Below, piece after piece: positions 43,638-51,809 of a DNA stretch of 64,000 nt. The translations under genes and the position numbers were made by a program. This DNA is from Coprenecus sp949297365 (GTDB lineage Bacteria > Bacteroidota > Bacteroidia > Bacteroidales > UBA932): the NCBI GenBank assembly GCA_963931055.1, contig OZ006987.1, positions 1,488,001 through 1,552,000 of the forward strand. Reading direction: 5' to 3'. Every line of letters starts with the position of its first letter. Positions within the stretch are counted from its first letter, which is position 1. The notes beneath the pieces were generated by a model that was not told where the DNA came from, ran no database searches, and saw only the letters and a program-made list of their open reading frames with translations.

Positions 43638-44927
43638 TTACAGACCGAATTCCTTGCGTATCAGGTCTACAGAGTCCAGAAGCTCCCAGCCGAAGAACTG
43701 AATATCCTTTTCAATCTTCCGGCCCTCACGTATCAGCTCCACCTTGCGCCTGAAAGGGTCGCGTCCGAAGTGTCCGTAGGAGGCTGTCGGCAGGTAGATG
43801 GGGTTCTTGAGGCCGAAACGCTCTATGATGGCTGCAGGACGCAGGTCGAAGAGAGTACGTATCCTGGCGGCAATCTCTCCGTCGGTAAGTTCGGTTCTGG
43901 ATGTTCCGTAGGTATTGACGAAGATGCTGACCGGCTCGGCGATGCCTATCGCATAGGCCAGCTGGATGAGTATCTCGTCGGCAACTCCGGCTGCCACCAT
44001 GTTCTTGGCGATGTAGCGGGCGGCGTATGCGGCCGAGCGGTCCACCTTGCTGGGATCCTTGCCCGAGAAGGCTCCGCCTCCGTGCGCGCCCTTGCCTCCG
44101 TAGGTGTCCACGATAATCTTGCGGCCGGTGAGTCCGGTGTCCCCGTGCGGGCCTCCGATGACGAACTTGCCGGTGGGATTGACATGCAGTATGATGTTGC
44201 CGTCAAAGAGCCGGCGGGTCCTCTCCGGCAGCCTGGCGATGACGCGAGGCAGGAGTATCCGCTCGATGTCGTCCTTGATGCGGGCCTGTACGGCTGCGTC
44301 GTTCTCCGGAGTACCTGGCACCATGCCGGGAGCGGCGGGGAAGTCGTCATGCTGGGTGGAGACCACTATGGTATGTACTCTGAGAGGCTTGTGGTCGTCG
44401 CTGTACTCTATGGTGTACTGGGACTTGGCGTCCGGACGGAGATATGGCATCAGCTGCGGCTCCTCACGGCGTATCCTGGCCAGTTCTATCAGGGTTATGT
44501 GTGCGAGCGTAAGAGGCAGAGGCATGTACTCCTCGGTGTCGTTGCAGGCGTAGCCGAACATCATGCCCTGGTCTCCGGCCCCCTGCTCCTCCTTGACCTC
44601 GTTGACGACCCCCCTGTTGATGTCGGGCGACTGCTCATGCAGGGCCGAGAGTATGCCGCAGGACTTGGAGTCGAACATATAGTCGGCCTTGGTGTAGCCG
44701 ATGCGGTCTATGACTCCGCGGGTTACGTGCTGTATGTCCACGTATGCGTTCTCCGAGCGGACCTCGCCGCAGATGACGACGAGCCCGGTGCTGACAAAGG
44801 TCTCGCAGGCAACCTTGGCCTCGGGATCCTGACGCAGAAAGTCATCGAGAATAGCGTCCGATATCTGGTCGGCCACTTTGTCGGGATGGCCCTCCGAAAC
44901 TGATTCTGAAGTGAAAAAGTATGACAT
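43638..44927 (-). CDS. metK: S-adenosylmethionine synthetase
   Basis: At 429 residues it has the MetK signatures FTSESVSEGHPDKVADQISDA, GAGDQGMMFGYA, GGPHGDTGLTGRKIIVDTYGG and GGGAFSGKDPSKVDRSAAYAARY. It is slightly longer than the E. coli enzyme, as is usual in Bacteroidetes. It makes SAM from methionine and ATP. Its leader carries a SAM-II aptamer and a terminator hairpin, so it is under feedback control by its own product. Confidence 0.97.
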   Translation of the reverse strand: MSYFFTSESVSEGHPDKVADQISDAILDDFLRQDPEAKVACETFVSTGLVVICGEVRSENAYVDIQHVTRGVIDRIGYTKADYMFDSKSCGILSALHEQSPDINRGVVNEVKEEQGAGDQGMMFGYACNDTEEYMPLPLTLAHITLIELARIRREEPQLMPYLRPDAKSQYTIEYSDDHKPLRVHTIVVSTQHDDFPAAPGMVPGTPENDAAVQARIKDDIERILLPRVIARLPERTRRLFDGNIILHVNPTGKFVIGGPHGDTGLTGRKIIVDTYGGKGAHGGGAFSGKDPSKVDRSAAYAARYIAKNMVAAGVADEILIQLAYAIGIAEPVSIFVNTYGTSRTELTDGEIAARIRTLFDLRPAAIIERFGLKNPIYLPTASYGHFGRDPFRRKVELIREGRKIEKDIQFFGWELLDSVDLIRKEFGL

Positions 44928-44943
44928 ATCGTTATGTGTTTAT

Positions 44944-45062
44944 ATAAAAAATAAATCTCTTCCGTGTGAGTTTACGGAGAGATTTGACAAAACACTAACT
45001 GTATGAAAGAATCATTTTAGCATTTTTTATTGTGGTTGCAAGCAGTCAAATCTGTCCACAAA
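44944..45062 (-). promoter_or_regulatory. SAM-II riboswitch and attenuator before metK
   Basis: On the minus strand, TTGTGG (45061-45056) pairs with CCACAA (45035-45030). The enclosed loop contains GATTTGAC and TTGCAA, and GCTAAAA follows downstream. These are the conserved pieces of the SAM-II (SAM-alpha) aptamer. About 30 bases further a hairpin AAATCTC(T)TCCGT/ACGGAGAGATTT (44985-44953) is followed by a T-rich tract (ATTTTTTA, 44952-44945), a likely intrinsic terminator or attenuator. A weak -7 element CATCTTTG lies at 45096-45089. Confidence 0.82.
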
Positions 45063-45125
45063 CTCTGCTCTCTTTCCGAAAGCGGGCGCAAAGATGAGAA
45101 CAATTTTTCAATTCTCCAAATTTTC

Positions 45126-46154
45126 TTACATCGAGGTCTCGAATTCGCGGAGGAAGCGGATGTCGTTCTCGAAGTAGAGGCGGAGGTCCTTGACCTGCCA
45201 TTTGAGCATGGCGATGCGCTCTACACCCATTCCGAAGGCGAAACCGGTGTACTCCTTGGGGTCGATGCCGCAGGCTTCCAGGACGTTGGGATCCACCATG
45301 CCGGCACCCATGATCTCCAGCCAGCCGGTGCCCTTGCAGATGTTGCAGCCCTTGCCGCCGCAGATGTTGCAGCTGATGTCCACTTCGGTGCTGGGCTCGG
45401 TAAAGGGGAAGTAGGAGGGGCGCATACGGATCTTGGTGTCCGGTCCGAACATCTCGCGCACGAAGATCAGGATGGTCTGCTTGAGGTCGGCGAACGATAC
45501 GTTCCTGTCCACGTAAAGGCCTTCCACCTGATGGAAGATGCAGTGGGCGCGGGCGGATATGGCCTCGTTGCGGAACACCCTGCCCGGGCAGATGACCCTG
45601 ATGGGCGGCTTGCGGGTCTCCATAGTCCTTACCTGTACGGAACTGGTGTGGGTGCGGAGCAGTATCGGATTGACTCCGGAGGAGATGAAGAAGGTGTCCT
45701 GCATGTCTCTGGCCGGATGATCCGGAGGGAAGTTGAGGGCCTCGAAGACGTGATGGTCGTCCTCTATCTCGGGGCCTTCCGCCAGGGCATAGCCCTGCTT
45801 GCGGAAGATGGATATGATCTCCTCGCGGGTAATGGATATCGGGTGACGGGTTCCCAGCTCGAAATGGTCTCCGGGCATGGTCATGTCGAATGAGGGCGCG
45901 GAGCCTTCGGCGGACTCGTCTGCCTTTGCCCGAAGTTCCTCAATCTTGGCGGCCGCCATGTTTTTGAGGTTGTTCAACTTCTGTCCGAACTCCCTTTTGC
46001 GGTCGGCCGAGATGGTCCTGAACTCGTCGAAAAGCTGGGTAATCTCGCCCTTCTTTCCCAAAAGATGGACCCTTAACTCTTCTATTTCCTTTTCACTCTT
46101 GGCTTTGGCTTCCTGAATCTCTTTCAGGATGCTTTCAATCTTCTCGTTGAGCAT
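45126..46154 (-). CDS. pheS: Phenylalanyl-tRNA synthetase alpha subunit
   Basis: The 342-residue protein has the N-terminal coiled coil (about 1-85) and the class II core: motif 1 region PGDHFELGTRHPI, motif 2 FRNEAISARAHCIFHQVEGLYVD, and motif 3 GFAFGMGVERIAMLK. It charges tRNA-Phe together with PheT, which is not in the window. It is the last gene of the yraN-manC-arcA-pheS run. Confidence 0.96.
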   Translation of the reverse strand: MLNEKIESILKEIQEAKAKSEKEIEELRVHLLGKKGEITQLFDEFRTISADRKREFGQKLNNLKNMAAAKIEELRAKADESAEGSAPSFDMTMPGDHFELGTRHPISITREEIISIFRKQGYALAEGPEIEDDHHVFEALNFPPDHPARDMQDTFFISSGVNPILLRTHTSSVQVRTMETRKPPIRVICPGRVFRNEAISARAHCIFHQVEGLYVDRNVSFADLKQTILIFVREMFGPDTKIRMRPSYFPFTEPSTEVDISCNICGGKGCNICKGTGWLEIMGAGMVDPNVLEACGIDPKEYTGFAFGMGVERIAMLKWQVKDLRLYFENDIRFLREFETSM

Positions 46155-46184
46155 CGTTTATCGTATATGACTATGAGTTATGTG

Positions 46185-47462
46185 TTATTCCCATTTTACC
46201 GCCTTGCGGGACAGAGGCATGGTCATGCAGCGTGCTCCGCCGCCTCCACGGGGCAGCTCCGAGCCTTCGATGGTGATGACGCATCTTTTGTCGCCCTCCA
46301 CGGATGCCTTGCCGTCGATGAAATCCCATGCGGGGATGATCTCGAAACCGTGCTTTGCCAGCTCGTCGAGGGTATGCGTGTTGCGGGCATAGGATATGAC
46401 CTTGCCGGGTGCGAATGCGAAGAAGTTCGCACCGCTGTGCCACTGCTCCCTCTCCTGATCCCATTCGTCGGCCTCACCGCCGCAGATGATCGGCTCCAGA
46501 TCCATACCGAGCCTGCGCAGGACGGAGAGGATGTTGGATACGCTGTTGATCTTGACCACCTTGCCGTTCTCCATGGTGATGTGGACTGTCTGATACTGGT
46601 TGTCTCCCAGGATGAGAGGCTCGAACACCATGCATTTGTCCCTGTCGAGCAGGGTGAATACCATGTCGAGATGGATAAACGACTCAGGGGAGTGAGGAAG
46701 CTGCTGCACGATGATATGTCGCCGTCCTTCGGGTGCGAGTGCTCCCAGTCTTGACGCCAGCATGTCTATGCCCTGAGTGCTGGTCCTCATGCCGTTGCCT
46801 ATCAGCAGGATGTCTTCCCTGGCAATGAGTATGTCACCGCCTTCCATATATAGATTGGTGTTGCCCGGCTGGTGGTCGTATGCGTTGATGATGCCGCACT
46901 CAAACTCACCGCAGCCCTTGTAGATGGCCTCCATTATCAGGGACTCACGCATTCTGACCTTGTTGGCCATCTTGCAGATGAGGGCGTTGTCGCCTATTGT
47001 CACAGCCGCGTCGCGGGTGAAATAGAAGTTATAGAGTGGGAAGAGGGCGTAATAGTCCTCGTTGAGGAACGATGTCAGGGTGTTGATCTTGGCAGGAAGT
47101 CCCTCGATGAGTACCTTTGCCAGTCTGGCGGATGACATCTCCATGAGCATGTCGAAGTAGTCGGTGACCTGCTCCATGACGCAGATCTTGCCGACAAGTG
47201 CCTGTCTCTCAACTTCGTTGTCAAGCACTTTTACAAGCAGGTCGTGGACGCTGTAGACTTTCGCGAGCCGGGACAGCACACCGCTGAGCTGCTTGTATTC
47301 TTCCTGTGCAATCGAGAGGTTGAGAATGTCGCTGTAAAGGGCTCTCTGGGCCATTTTGGGAGTCATGTTCTCAACTTCCGCTCCTGGTGTATGGAGCAAC
47401 ACGGCCTCAAGATCTCCTATCTCGGACTGGATGTTTATTTTCAATGGTTTTTTGTCTGTCAT
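46185..47462 (-). CDS. arcA: Arginine deiminase
   Basis: This 425-residue protein shows the guanidino-modifying fold of arginine deiminase. Substrate motifs include FTRDAAVTIGD, YMEGGDILI, FIHLDMVFTLLDRD with the catalytic His, and the terminal GGGGARCMTMP with the catalytic Cys. It converts arginine to citrulline and ammonia. No ornithine carbamoyltransferase or carbamate kinase gene is adjacent, so whether it feeds a full ADI pathway cannot be said. Confidence 0.92.
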   Translation of the reverse strand: MTDKKPLKINIQSEIGDLEAVLLHTPGAEVENMTPKMAQRALYSDILNLSIAQEEYKQLSGVLSRLAKVYSVHDLLVKVLDNEVERQALVGKICVMEQVTDYFDMLMEMSSARLAKVLIEGLPAKINTLTSFLNEDYYALFPLYNFYFTRDAAVTIGDNALICKMANKVRMRESLIMEAIYKGCGEFECGIINAYDHQPGNTNLYMEGGDILIAREDILLIGNGMRTSTQGIDMLASRLGALAPEGRRHIIVQQLPHSPESFIHLDMVFTLLDRDKCMVFEPLILGDNQYQTVHITMENGKVVKINSVSNILSVLRRLGMDLEPIICGGEADEWDQEREQWHSGANFFAFAPGKVISYARNTHTLDELAKHGFEIIPAWDFIDGKASVEGDKRCVITIEGSELPRGGGGARCMTMPLSRKAVKWE

Positions 47463-47479
47463 ATGGTTTTCCTTTGATT

Positions 47480-48574
47480 TTACATGAATTTCGATTTCTC
47501 ATTGACGGCCAAGTCCGTGATGATCTCCTTGAACTTGGCTCCGTCCCTGGGGCATATCATCAGAACATCGTCGGTGTTGATGATGAGATAGTCCTTCATA
47601 CCTTTGACCACTACCAGTTTGTCTTTCTCGCGGGAGATGATGACACTGCCGGATGTGGAGTCTATCAGGCTGTCGTTGCATTTGATGAGATTGCCGTTGG
47701 CGTCCTTCTCTGCATGGAGGTAAAGAGATTCCCACGTACCAAGGTCGGACCATCCGAACGAGGCCTGGAATACCCAGGCGCGGCTTGTCTTCTCCATTAC
47801 TCCATAGTCGATAGAGATGGCAGGACAGTCCTCGTATATTCTGGTTATGAAATCCTGCTCTTTCGGGGTGTTGTAGTAGGCGTCTCCGTCCTTGAACAGG
47901 GAGTACACTTCGGGAAGCCATTTCTCCAGAGCAGAGCAGATGGCCGATACATTCCATACGAATATGCCGGAGTTCCAGAGAAACTCTCCGCTCTCGACGA
48001 AGACCTTTGCCAGATCTTCGTTGGGCTTCTCGGTGAAAGTCTTTACCTTGTATGCTATGTTGCCGTCGATGGTCTTGGACTGCTTCATGTTGCACTGGAT
48101 GTATCCGTAGCCGGTCTCGGGACGGGTAGGGTCGATACCCAGGGTAAAAAGTTCATCCTTCTCCGAGGCGTATTTCATTGCAGCCGAGATAGTGTCGATG
48201 AAAAGCGAGTCGTTGGATATATAGTGATCCGAGGGAGCCACTACCATTGTGGCATTCGGATTCTGGTGACGTATCTTTGTGGCCGCATAGGCTATGCACG
48301 GGGCAGTGTTGCGCCTGTAGGGCTCCGCCAGGATGTTCTCGGACGGAAGGTCGGGCAGATGCTGCTGTACCAGGTCGGCGTAGGCGGCTGAGGTCACCAC
48401 TATGATATTCTCTTTAGGGACAATCTTTGTGAAACGGTCGTATGTGAGCTGTAGAAAACTCTTTCCTATTCCCAGAATGTCGAGGAACTGTTTGGGTAAT
48501 GCGTTTCTGCTTATAGGCCAGAAACGGCTTCCGACACCTCCGGCCATAATCACGCAATAGAAGTTCTTGTCCAT
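47480..48574 (-). CDS. manC: Mannose-1-phosphate guanylyltransferase
   Basis: The 364-residue protein has the nucleotidyltransferase signature MAGGVGSRFWPISR, followed by PKQFLDI, EPYRRNTAPCIAYAA, PSDHYI and FTEKPN. It forms GDP-mannose for surface polysaccharides and glycoproteins. The C-terminal phosphomannose-isomerase domain of bifunctional forms is absent. It lies 17 bases before arcA and 11 bases after yraN. Confidence 0.93.
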   Translation of the reverse strand: MDKNFYCVIMAGGVGSRFWPISRNALPKQFLDILGIGKSFLQLTYDRFTKIVPKENIIVVTSAAYADLVQQHLPDLPSENILAEPYRRNTAPCIAYAATKIRHQNPNATMVVAPSDHYISNDSLFIDTISAAMKYASEKDELFTLGIDPTRPETGYGYIQCNMKQSKTIDGNIAYKVKTFTEKPNEDLAKVFVESGEFLWNSGIFVWNVSAICSALEKWLPEVYSLFKDGDAYYNTPKEQDFITRIYEDCPAISIDYGVMEKTSRAWVFQASFGWSDLGTWESLYLHAEKDANGNLIKCNDSLIDSTSGSVIISREKDKLVVVKGMKDYLIINTDDVLMICPRDGAKFKEIITDLAVNEKSKFM

Positions 48575-48585
48575 ATCAGGTTCTT

Positions 48586-49116
48586 TTATATAGTTATGCT
48601 CTGTCTCTCATTCTCAATCGGAAAGAATGCGTCCTTGATGAAACTTATACGGCGGATACTGCGCTCTCTGTCGAGTATGACGGATATGATGTCGAAATGG
48701 ATGTCTGCCTGCATCTTCCGTGCCCGGAGGTAGGCTCCTGCCGCAGCTTTCAGGTTGCGCTGTTTTCTGTAGTTCACAGCCCGCTCAGGCTCCAGGCATG
48801 TCGGTCCGGTCCTCGTTTTCACCTCGACGATGTGGATGCCTTCTTCATTCTCCACTATCAGGTCAATCTCCTTGTGCCTGCAATGCCAGTTTCTTTCAAG
48901 CAACTTATATCCGTTCTGCAAAAGGTATTCCAAAGCCGCGTCCTCACCGGATCTTCCGATGGCGATATGCCTTTTCGCCTCATCGTATGTTTCTCCGGTC
49001 CTGTGGTTTCCGGCACTGTCTACGCGCTCTGCTTCTCTGCCGGCATACTTCTTCCAGTCTCTGTTCCCGGCCTTTCTTTCCCGTCCGGTACCGCCAATGT
49101 TGACGGGCTTCTGCAT
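48586..49116 (-). CDS. YraN/UPF0102-family nuclease-like protein
   Basis: A Shine-Dalgarno GGAGG lies six bases before the ATG at 49116. The -7 element TATCTTTG (49163-49156) would place the transcript start near 49149, so in-frame ATGs at 49143 and 49134 are less likely. The 176-residue protein has an unusual ~50-residue polar N-terminal extension and then the UPF0102 core (AIGRSGEDAALEYLLQNGYKLLERNW, KEIDLIVENEEGIHIVEVKTR). The E, D and ExK residues fit a Holliday-junction-resolvase-like fold. The cellular role is not established. Confidence 0.85.
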   Translation of the reverse strand: MQKPVNIGGTGRERKAGNRDWKKYAGREAERVDSAGNHRTGETYDEAKRHIAIGRSGEDAALEYLLQNGYKLLERNWHCRHKEIDLIVENEEGIHIVEVKTRTGPTCLEPERAVNYRKQRNLKAAAGAYLRARKMQADIHFDIISVILDRERSIRRISFIKDAFFPIENERQSITI

Positions 49117-49316
49117 TCTGTTCCTCCGCCTCATATCTCTCATCGTATAATCATGCAAAGATAACCAAAATACTTCTATCCCGAGCCAGATTGCCCAAAT
49201 TTTAAACAAACTCCGTGCTCAGCCTGTCCCGTCCTCCTCCTTGTCCTGAATTTCCTGAACTTGAGATGGCCATCCCTGCAGTCATTGTAGAATTTTAACG
49301 AATATTTTTAAAAAAG

Positions 49317-49347
49317 TTTGGAAATAAAAAATTAATACCTATCTTTG
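49317..49347 (+). promoter_or_regulatory. tRNA-Gly promoter
   Basis: TTTG (49317-49320), a 19-base spacer and TATCTTTG (49340-49347) exactly match the Bacteroidota promoter consensus. The tRNA starts 12 bases later. Confidence 0.8.
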
Positions 49348-49358
49348 CCCTCCCAATC

Positions 49359-49431
<73 letters not shown>

Positions 49432-49463
49432 CAAAAGGTCAGTTTTCCACTGACCTTTTTTTA
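49432..49463 (+). terminator. Terminator after tRNA-Gly
   Basis: AAAAGGTCAG and CTGACCTTTTTTT flank a seven-base loop (TTTTCCA). This is a strong symmetric hairpin with a U tract. Confidence 0.9.
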
Positions 49464-49560
49464 TGCCCTGACCGTTGCGCTTTTCCTCGGACTCGCGGCC
49501 CCGTTCTCCCTCCGTTGGAGGGTCGGGGAGGATATAAAAAGGCGCGTATCCACGTCGCAG

Positions 49561-49620
49561 ACGTGGGTTCGAGTCTCGTTTTCCGCTCCAGTTCAAGCCT
49601 CACTTCGGTGGGGCTGTTTT
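49561..49620 (+). pseudogene. 3' fragment of a second tRNA-Gly with its own terminator
   Basis: GTGGGTTCGAGTCTCGTTTT and the following TTCCGCTC (49561-49588) repeat the T arm and acceptor 3' strand of the tRNA-Gly at 49359. No 5' half is present. The hairpin AGCCTCAC, loop TTCG, GTGGGGCT then TTTT follows (about 49597-49620). It is either a truncated second gene or the duplicated attachment end of an old tRNA-targeted integration. Confidence 0.75.
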
Positions 49621-50199
49621 CGTATGTATCAGAGGGTTATGTCGCTCTGGCCCGGCTGTACGGCTGTTCTGGGCGTGTTTGTGATTTCAGTGAATCGGGG
49701 TGGATTTCCGGTAAATAGAGGGTGATTTAGGGGAAATGTTTTACACTGCCGCCCAGAGCCTGGGCAAAGGAAAACCATGTCACTCCCAAGTAGTACAAGC
49801 CAGGTCCGACTTGAGCCAACTTTATACAACTTGGAACCAGTCGGACCTATTAGTAATATTCTCTGTCAAATCAATACGGTATTCACCGGTTGCTTACTTC
49901 TGTATTAGTTGTTTATTTGGCAGGATGCAGAGGTATGGATTGACTGTCAACGTGTCTTAATCCGGACATATCTAAAGCAGTATCTGTTGAATGTACCCTA
50001 CACTGGTCTTGCTTTGAGACTGATTATGATTTTTCCGGAAGATGTACTGGGGGTGTTTTGGATAGATACTCCTTGCGCGTCCTTTACCTATGCTTAATGA
50101 GAGCAGGTATAGATAAAGGTATGAATCCAACTCTATCCGGCTGCTCAAATGGAAAGGAAATCTGGAATCAATACTGGCTGGACACAAGGATGGTATGCG
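49621..50199. other. Non-coding, AT-richer island edge
   Basis: No convincing gene is seen on either strand. It includes the left 13-bp direct repeat (49737-49749) and then sequence with lower GC than the flanks and many stops in all frames, consistent with decayed acquired DNA. Confidence 0.5.
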
Positions 50200-50465
50200 T
50201 CAATCGGAATTCGATTGTTGCTCCAGAAGTGTCCGGACTTCTTCTTTCAGTTTAGGCAAGTGGTTTATCACTATACTCCAAAGTATATCGGCAGAAAGAC
50301 TGTCATAGCCTCTCCGATTATCTCTATGTCCCTTTCTACCGCACGTCTCAGACACAGGTCATCGCAGAATTCCCCGAAGTATTTAGGTTTGTCTCCGAAG
50401 AATGACTCGACTTCGTTGACTGCATCCAGAATATTATGCAGATGCTTGTTGATGACGTCATCCAT
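50200..50465 (-). pseudogene. HepT-like HEPN toxin, broken
   Basis: The frame from 50465 encodes the HepT N-terminus (DDVINKHLHNILDAVNEVESFF, CLRRAVERDIEIIGEAM) and then jumps to PIYFGV and a stop at 50271. The rest of the family C-terminus (WSIVINHLPKLKEEVRTLLEQ) is present in another frame down to 50200. The stretch that normally carries the HEPN R-x4-6-H RNase motif is missing between EAM and YFGV. The gene has lost an internal segment and frame. It overlaps the partner antitoxin by 8 bases. Confidence 0.75.
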
Positions 50466-50649
50466 ATATCAGCTGCTTGGTTGAATCCACACTTTTCCGG
50501 AAATAATGGTTCCTAATCGTCTGCTCCTCCACCAAGTCCACTTCCCTGCCGAAAAGGTCCTGCAATGAGTACTTGAGGTCGAAGTAGTTCACCTTGTACT
50601 TCCTGCACAGGGCGGCTATGCTCTTTATATGACGTTCTATCTGTATCAT
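50458..50649 (-). pseudogene. MntA-like nucleotidyltransferase antitoxin, catalytic core deleted
   Basis: This 63-codon frame starts like a MntA antitoxin (IKSIAALCRKYKVN) and continues straight into its C-terminus (YFDLKYSLQDLFGREVDLVEEQTIRN, FRKSVDSTKQLIYG). The intervening ~35-40 residues with the GSxxxG...SDxD catalytic motif are absent. The frame is kept, so a short protein could still be made, but it cannot be an active nucleotidyltransferase. It precedes the broken HepT gene. Confidence 0.75.
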
Positions 50650-50715
50650 ATCTCTGCAAAGAGAGTCTTTTATGTTCTAAATGCCAATTCCATACCAGTT
50701 GTTCACATACAGAAA

Positions 50716-50763
50716 CAAAAAATCCTCCAACTCAATCCCATCTGAAATCAAGTTGGAGGATTC
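50716..50763 (-). terminator. Terminator of the DUF4160-DUF2442 transcript
   Basis: On the minus strand AATCCTCCAACTT and AGTTGGAGGATT form a 12-bp stem (arms 50762-50750 and 50732-50721), followed by TTTTTTG. Confidence 0.85.
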
Positions 50764-50784
50764 ATCTAGACCAGACTGGATTGA

Positions 50785-51033
50785 CTATGCAGGAACTCCG
50801 TTCTCGTAAAGATATTCCGGGGCAATATCTATCTCCCCATTTTCCCATGATACCGTCCAGTCCGTAACAGTAAAGTCCTTGAACTTCTCAGTCGGCTCTA
50901 TTCCTCTATATAAAGGAAACTTCTTTATAAGAGGACTGAAATCAAAGATTTTCCGGCTACCGTCATTGAACGACAGCCCGAGTTTGTGACCACCGAGGTA
51001 TTCGGCTGCGGTTACCCAAATAAGTTCGTTCAT
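50785..51033 (-). CDS. DUF2442 small protein
   Basis: The 82-residue protein (IWVTAAEYLGGHKLGLSFNDGSRKIFDFSPLI, WTVSWENGEIDIAPEYLYENG) is a DUF2442 domain, a helix-turn-helix-like fold often encoded next to DUF4160. The pair is widespread in mobile DNA and suspected to be toxin-antitoxin-like, but this is unproven. It starts two bases after the DUF4160 gene. Confidence 0.88.
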   Translation of the reverse strand: MNELIWVTAAEYLGGHKLGLSFNDGSRKIFDFSPLIKKFPLYRGIEPTEKFKDFTVTDWTVSWENGEIDIAPEYLYENGVPA

Positions 51034-51035
51034 AT

Positions 51036-51293
51036 CTAATCCAACGGTTTAATTTTCTGTACTTTCTCACCTTTAACAAGTCTTTCCCAGTTCTCCAGAA
51101 GCTCATCCTTATGCTCATCAAGCCATGTGTACACCAAATTAAGTGCCCGTCTTGGAAGTGTTCCTGTAATCGTCCCTGTCTTTATGTCTATCGAAGCCTT
51201 GAACTCGTTGTACTTCACATGGAAGTGAGGTGGGTTGTGCTCCTGTGGAAACATATAAATGATGATTCCGTAAAAATTGCTTATCTCCGGCAT
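51036..51293 (-). CDS. DUF4160 small protein
   Basis: This 85-residue protein carries the DUF4160 signature (YGIIIYMFPQEHNPPHFHVKYNEFKASIDI, LPRRALNLVYTWLDEHKDEL). It is the first gene of a two-gene unit with DUF2442. The function is unknown. Unlike the HEPN/MNT genes beside it, the pair looks intact, with its own promoter and terminator. Confidence 0.9.
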   Translation of the reverse strand: MPEISNFYGIIIYMFPQEHNPPHFHVKYNEFKASIDIKTGTITGTLPRRALNLVYTWLDEHKDELLENWERLVKGEKVQKIKPLD

Positions 51294-51331
51294 ATCGTAT
51301 CTCCTTTAACTGTAATTCAATAATCGTTCCA

Positions 51332-51339
51332 CAAATATA
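51332..51339 (-). promoter_or_regulatory. Promoter of DUF4160-DUF2442
   Basis: On the minus strand TATATTTG fits TAnnTTTG; a purine-rich AAAGGAGAT Shine-Dalgarno lies eight bases before the ATG at 51293. Confidence 0.65.
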
Positions 51340-51809
51340 GTCTTTTTATCTGGATTCTCATAGTCGTGCTTTAAATGGATGAAGTCTCATAACATTACGG
51401 CTTCGCCTGCCATATAAGGGAATGTATAATAGATGATGCAGTCTCCAACTCAATTTTCATCCAACAGAAATTGGTTTTGGAGAATAAGCATCTGTCCTTA
51501 TATATTCCTGCTTTCCTTTATCCTTTTCTCTTTATATACCCGCGGAGCGGTCTTTGCTCCCAGTTCATACAGTGCTATCAATTCTGCGCCAGAAGTCAAA
51601 TTTTCTTATAGTAGAATCAAGTTACAGCGCAATCTCGATAGCATATCCCTTATACGGCAACTGTGACCTTTTCCAGACCGTGGATTTGAGGTAATATTTT
51701 TTATGGCATGAAATGCTATTCTTATAGAAACCTCAATCTCGTGCCCTAAAAAATCTAGCATTTTCTTGGCTGGGACTCAGAATGGTTCTTTATTCTCTGC
51801 TTTGTTCCT
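51340..51809. other. Non-coding stretch inside the island
   Basis: No gene is supported on either strand. A 77-codon open frame at 51433-51666 has no recognisable similarity, promoter or good ribosome site. Confidence 0.5.

Noticed and set aside
43614..44903. 429-codon open frame on the plus strand
   Set aside because: It is fully antisense to metK, which has unmistakable signatures; the frame is an artefact of GC-rich codons.
49561..49588. Second functional tRNA-Gly
   Set aside because: Only the T arm and acceptor 3' strand are present; no anticodon arm precedes it.
51433..51666. Possible 77-residue gene in the island
   Set aside because: No similarity, no promoter or ribosome site, and flanked by decayed DNA.
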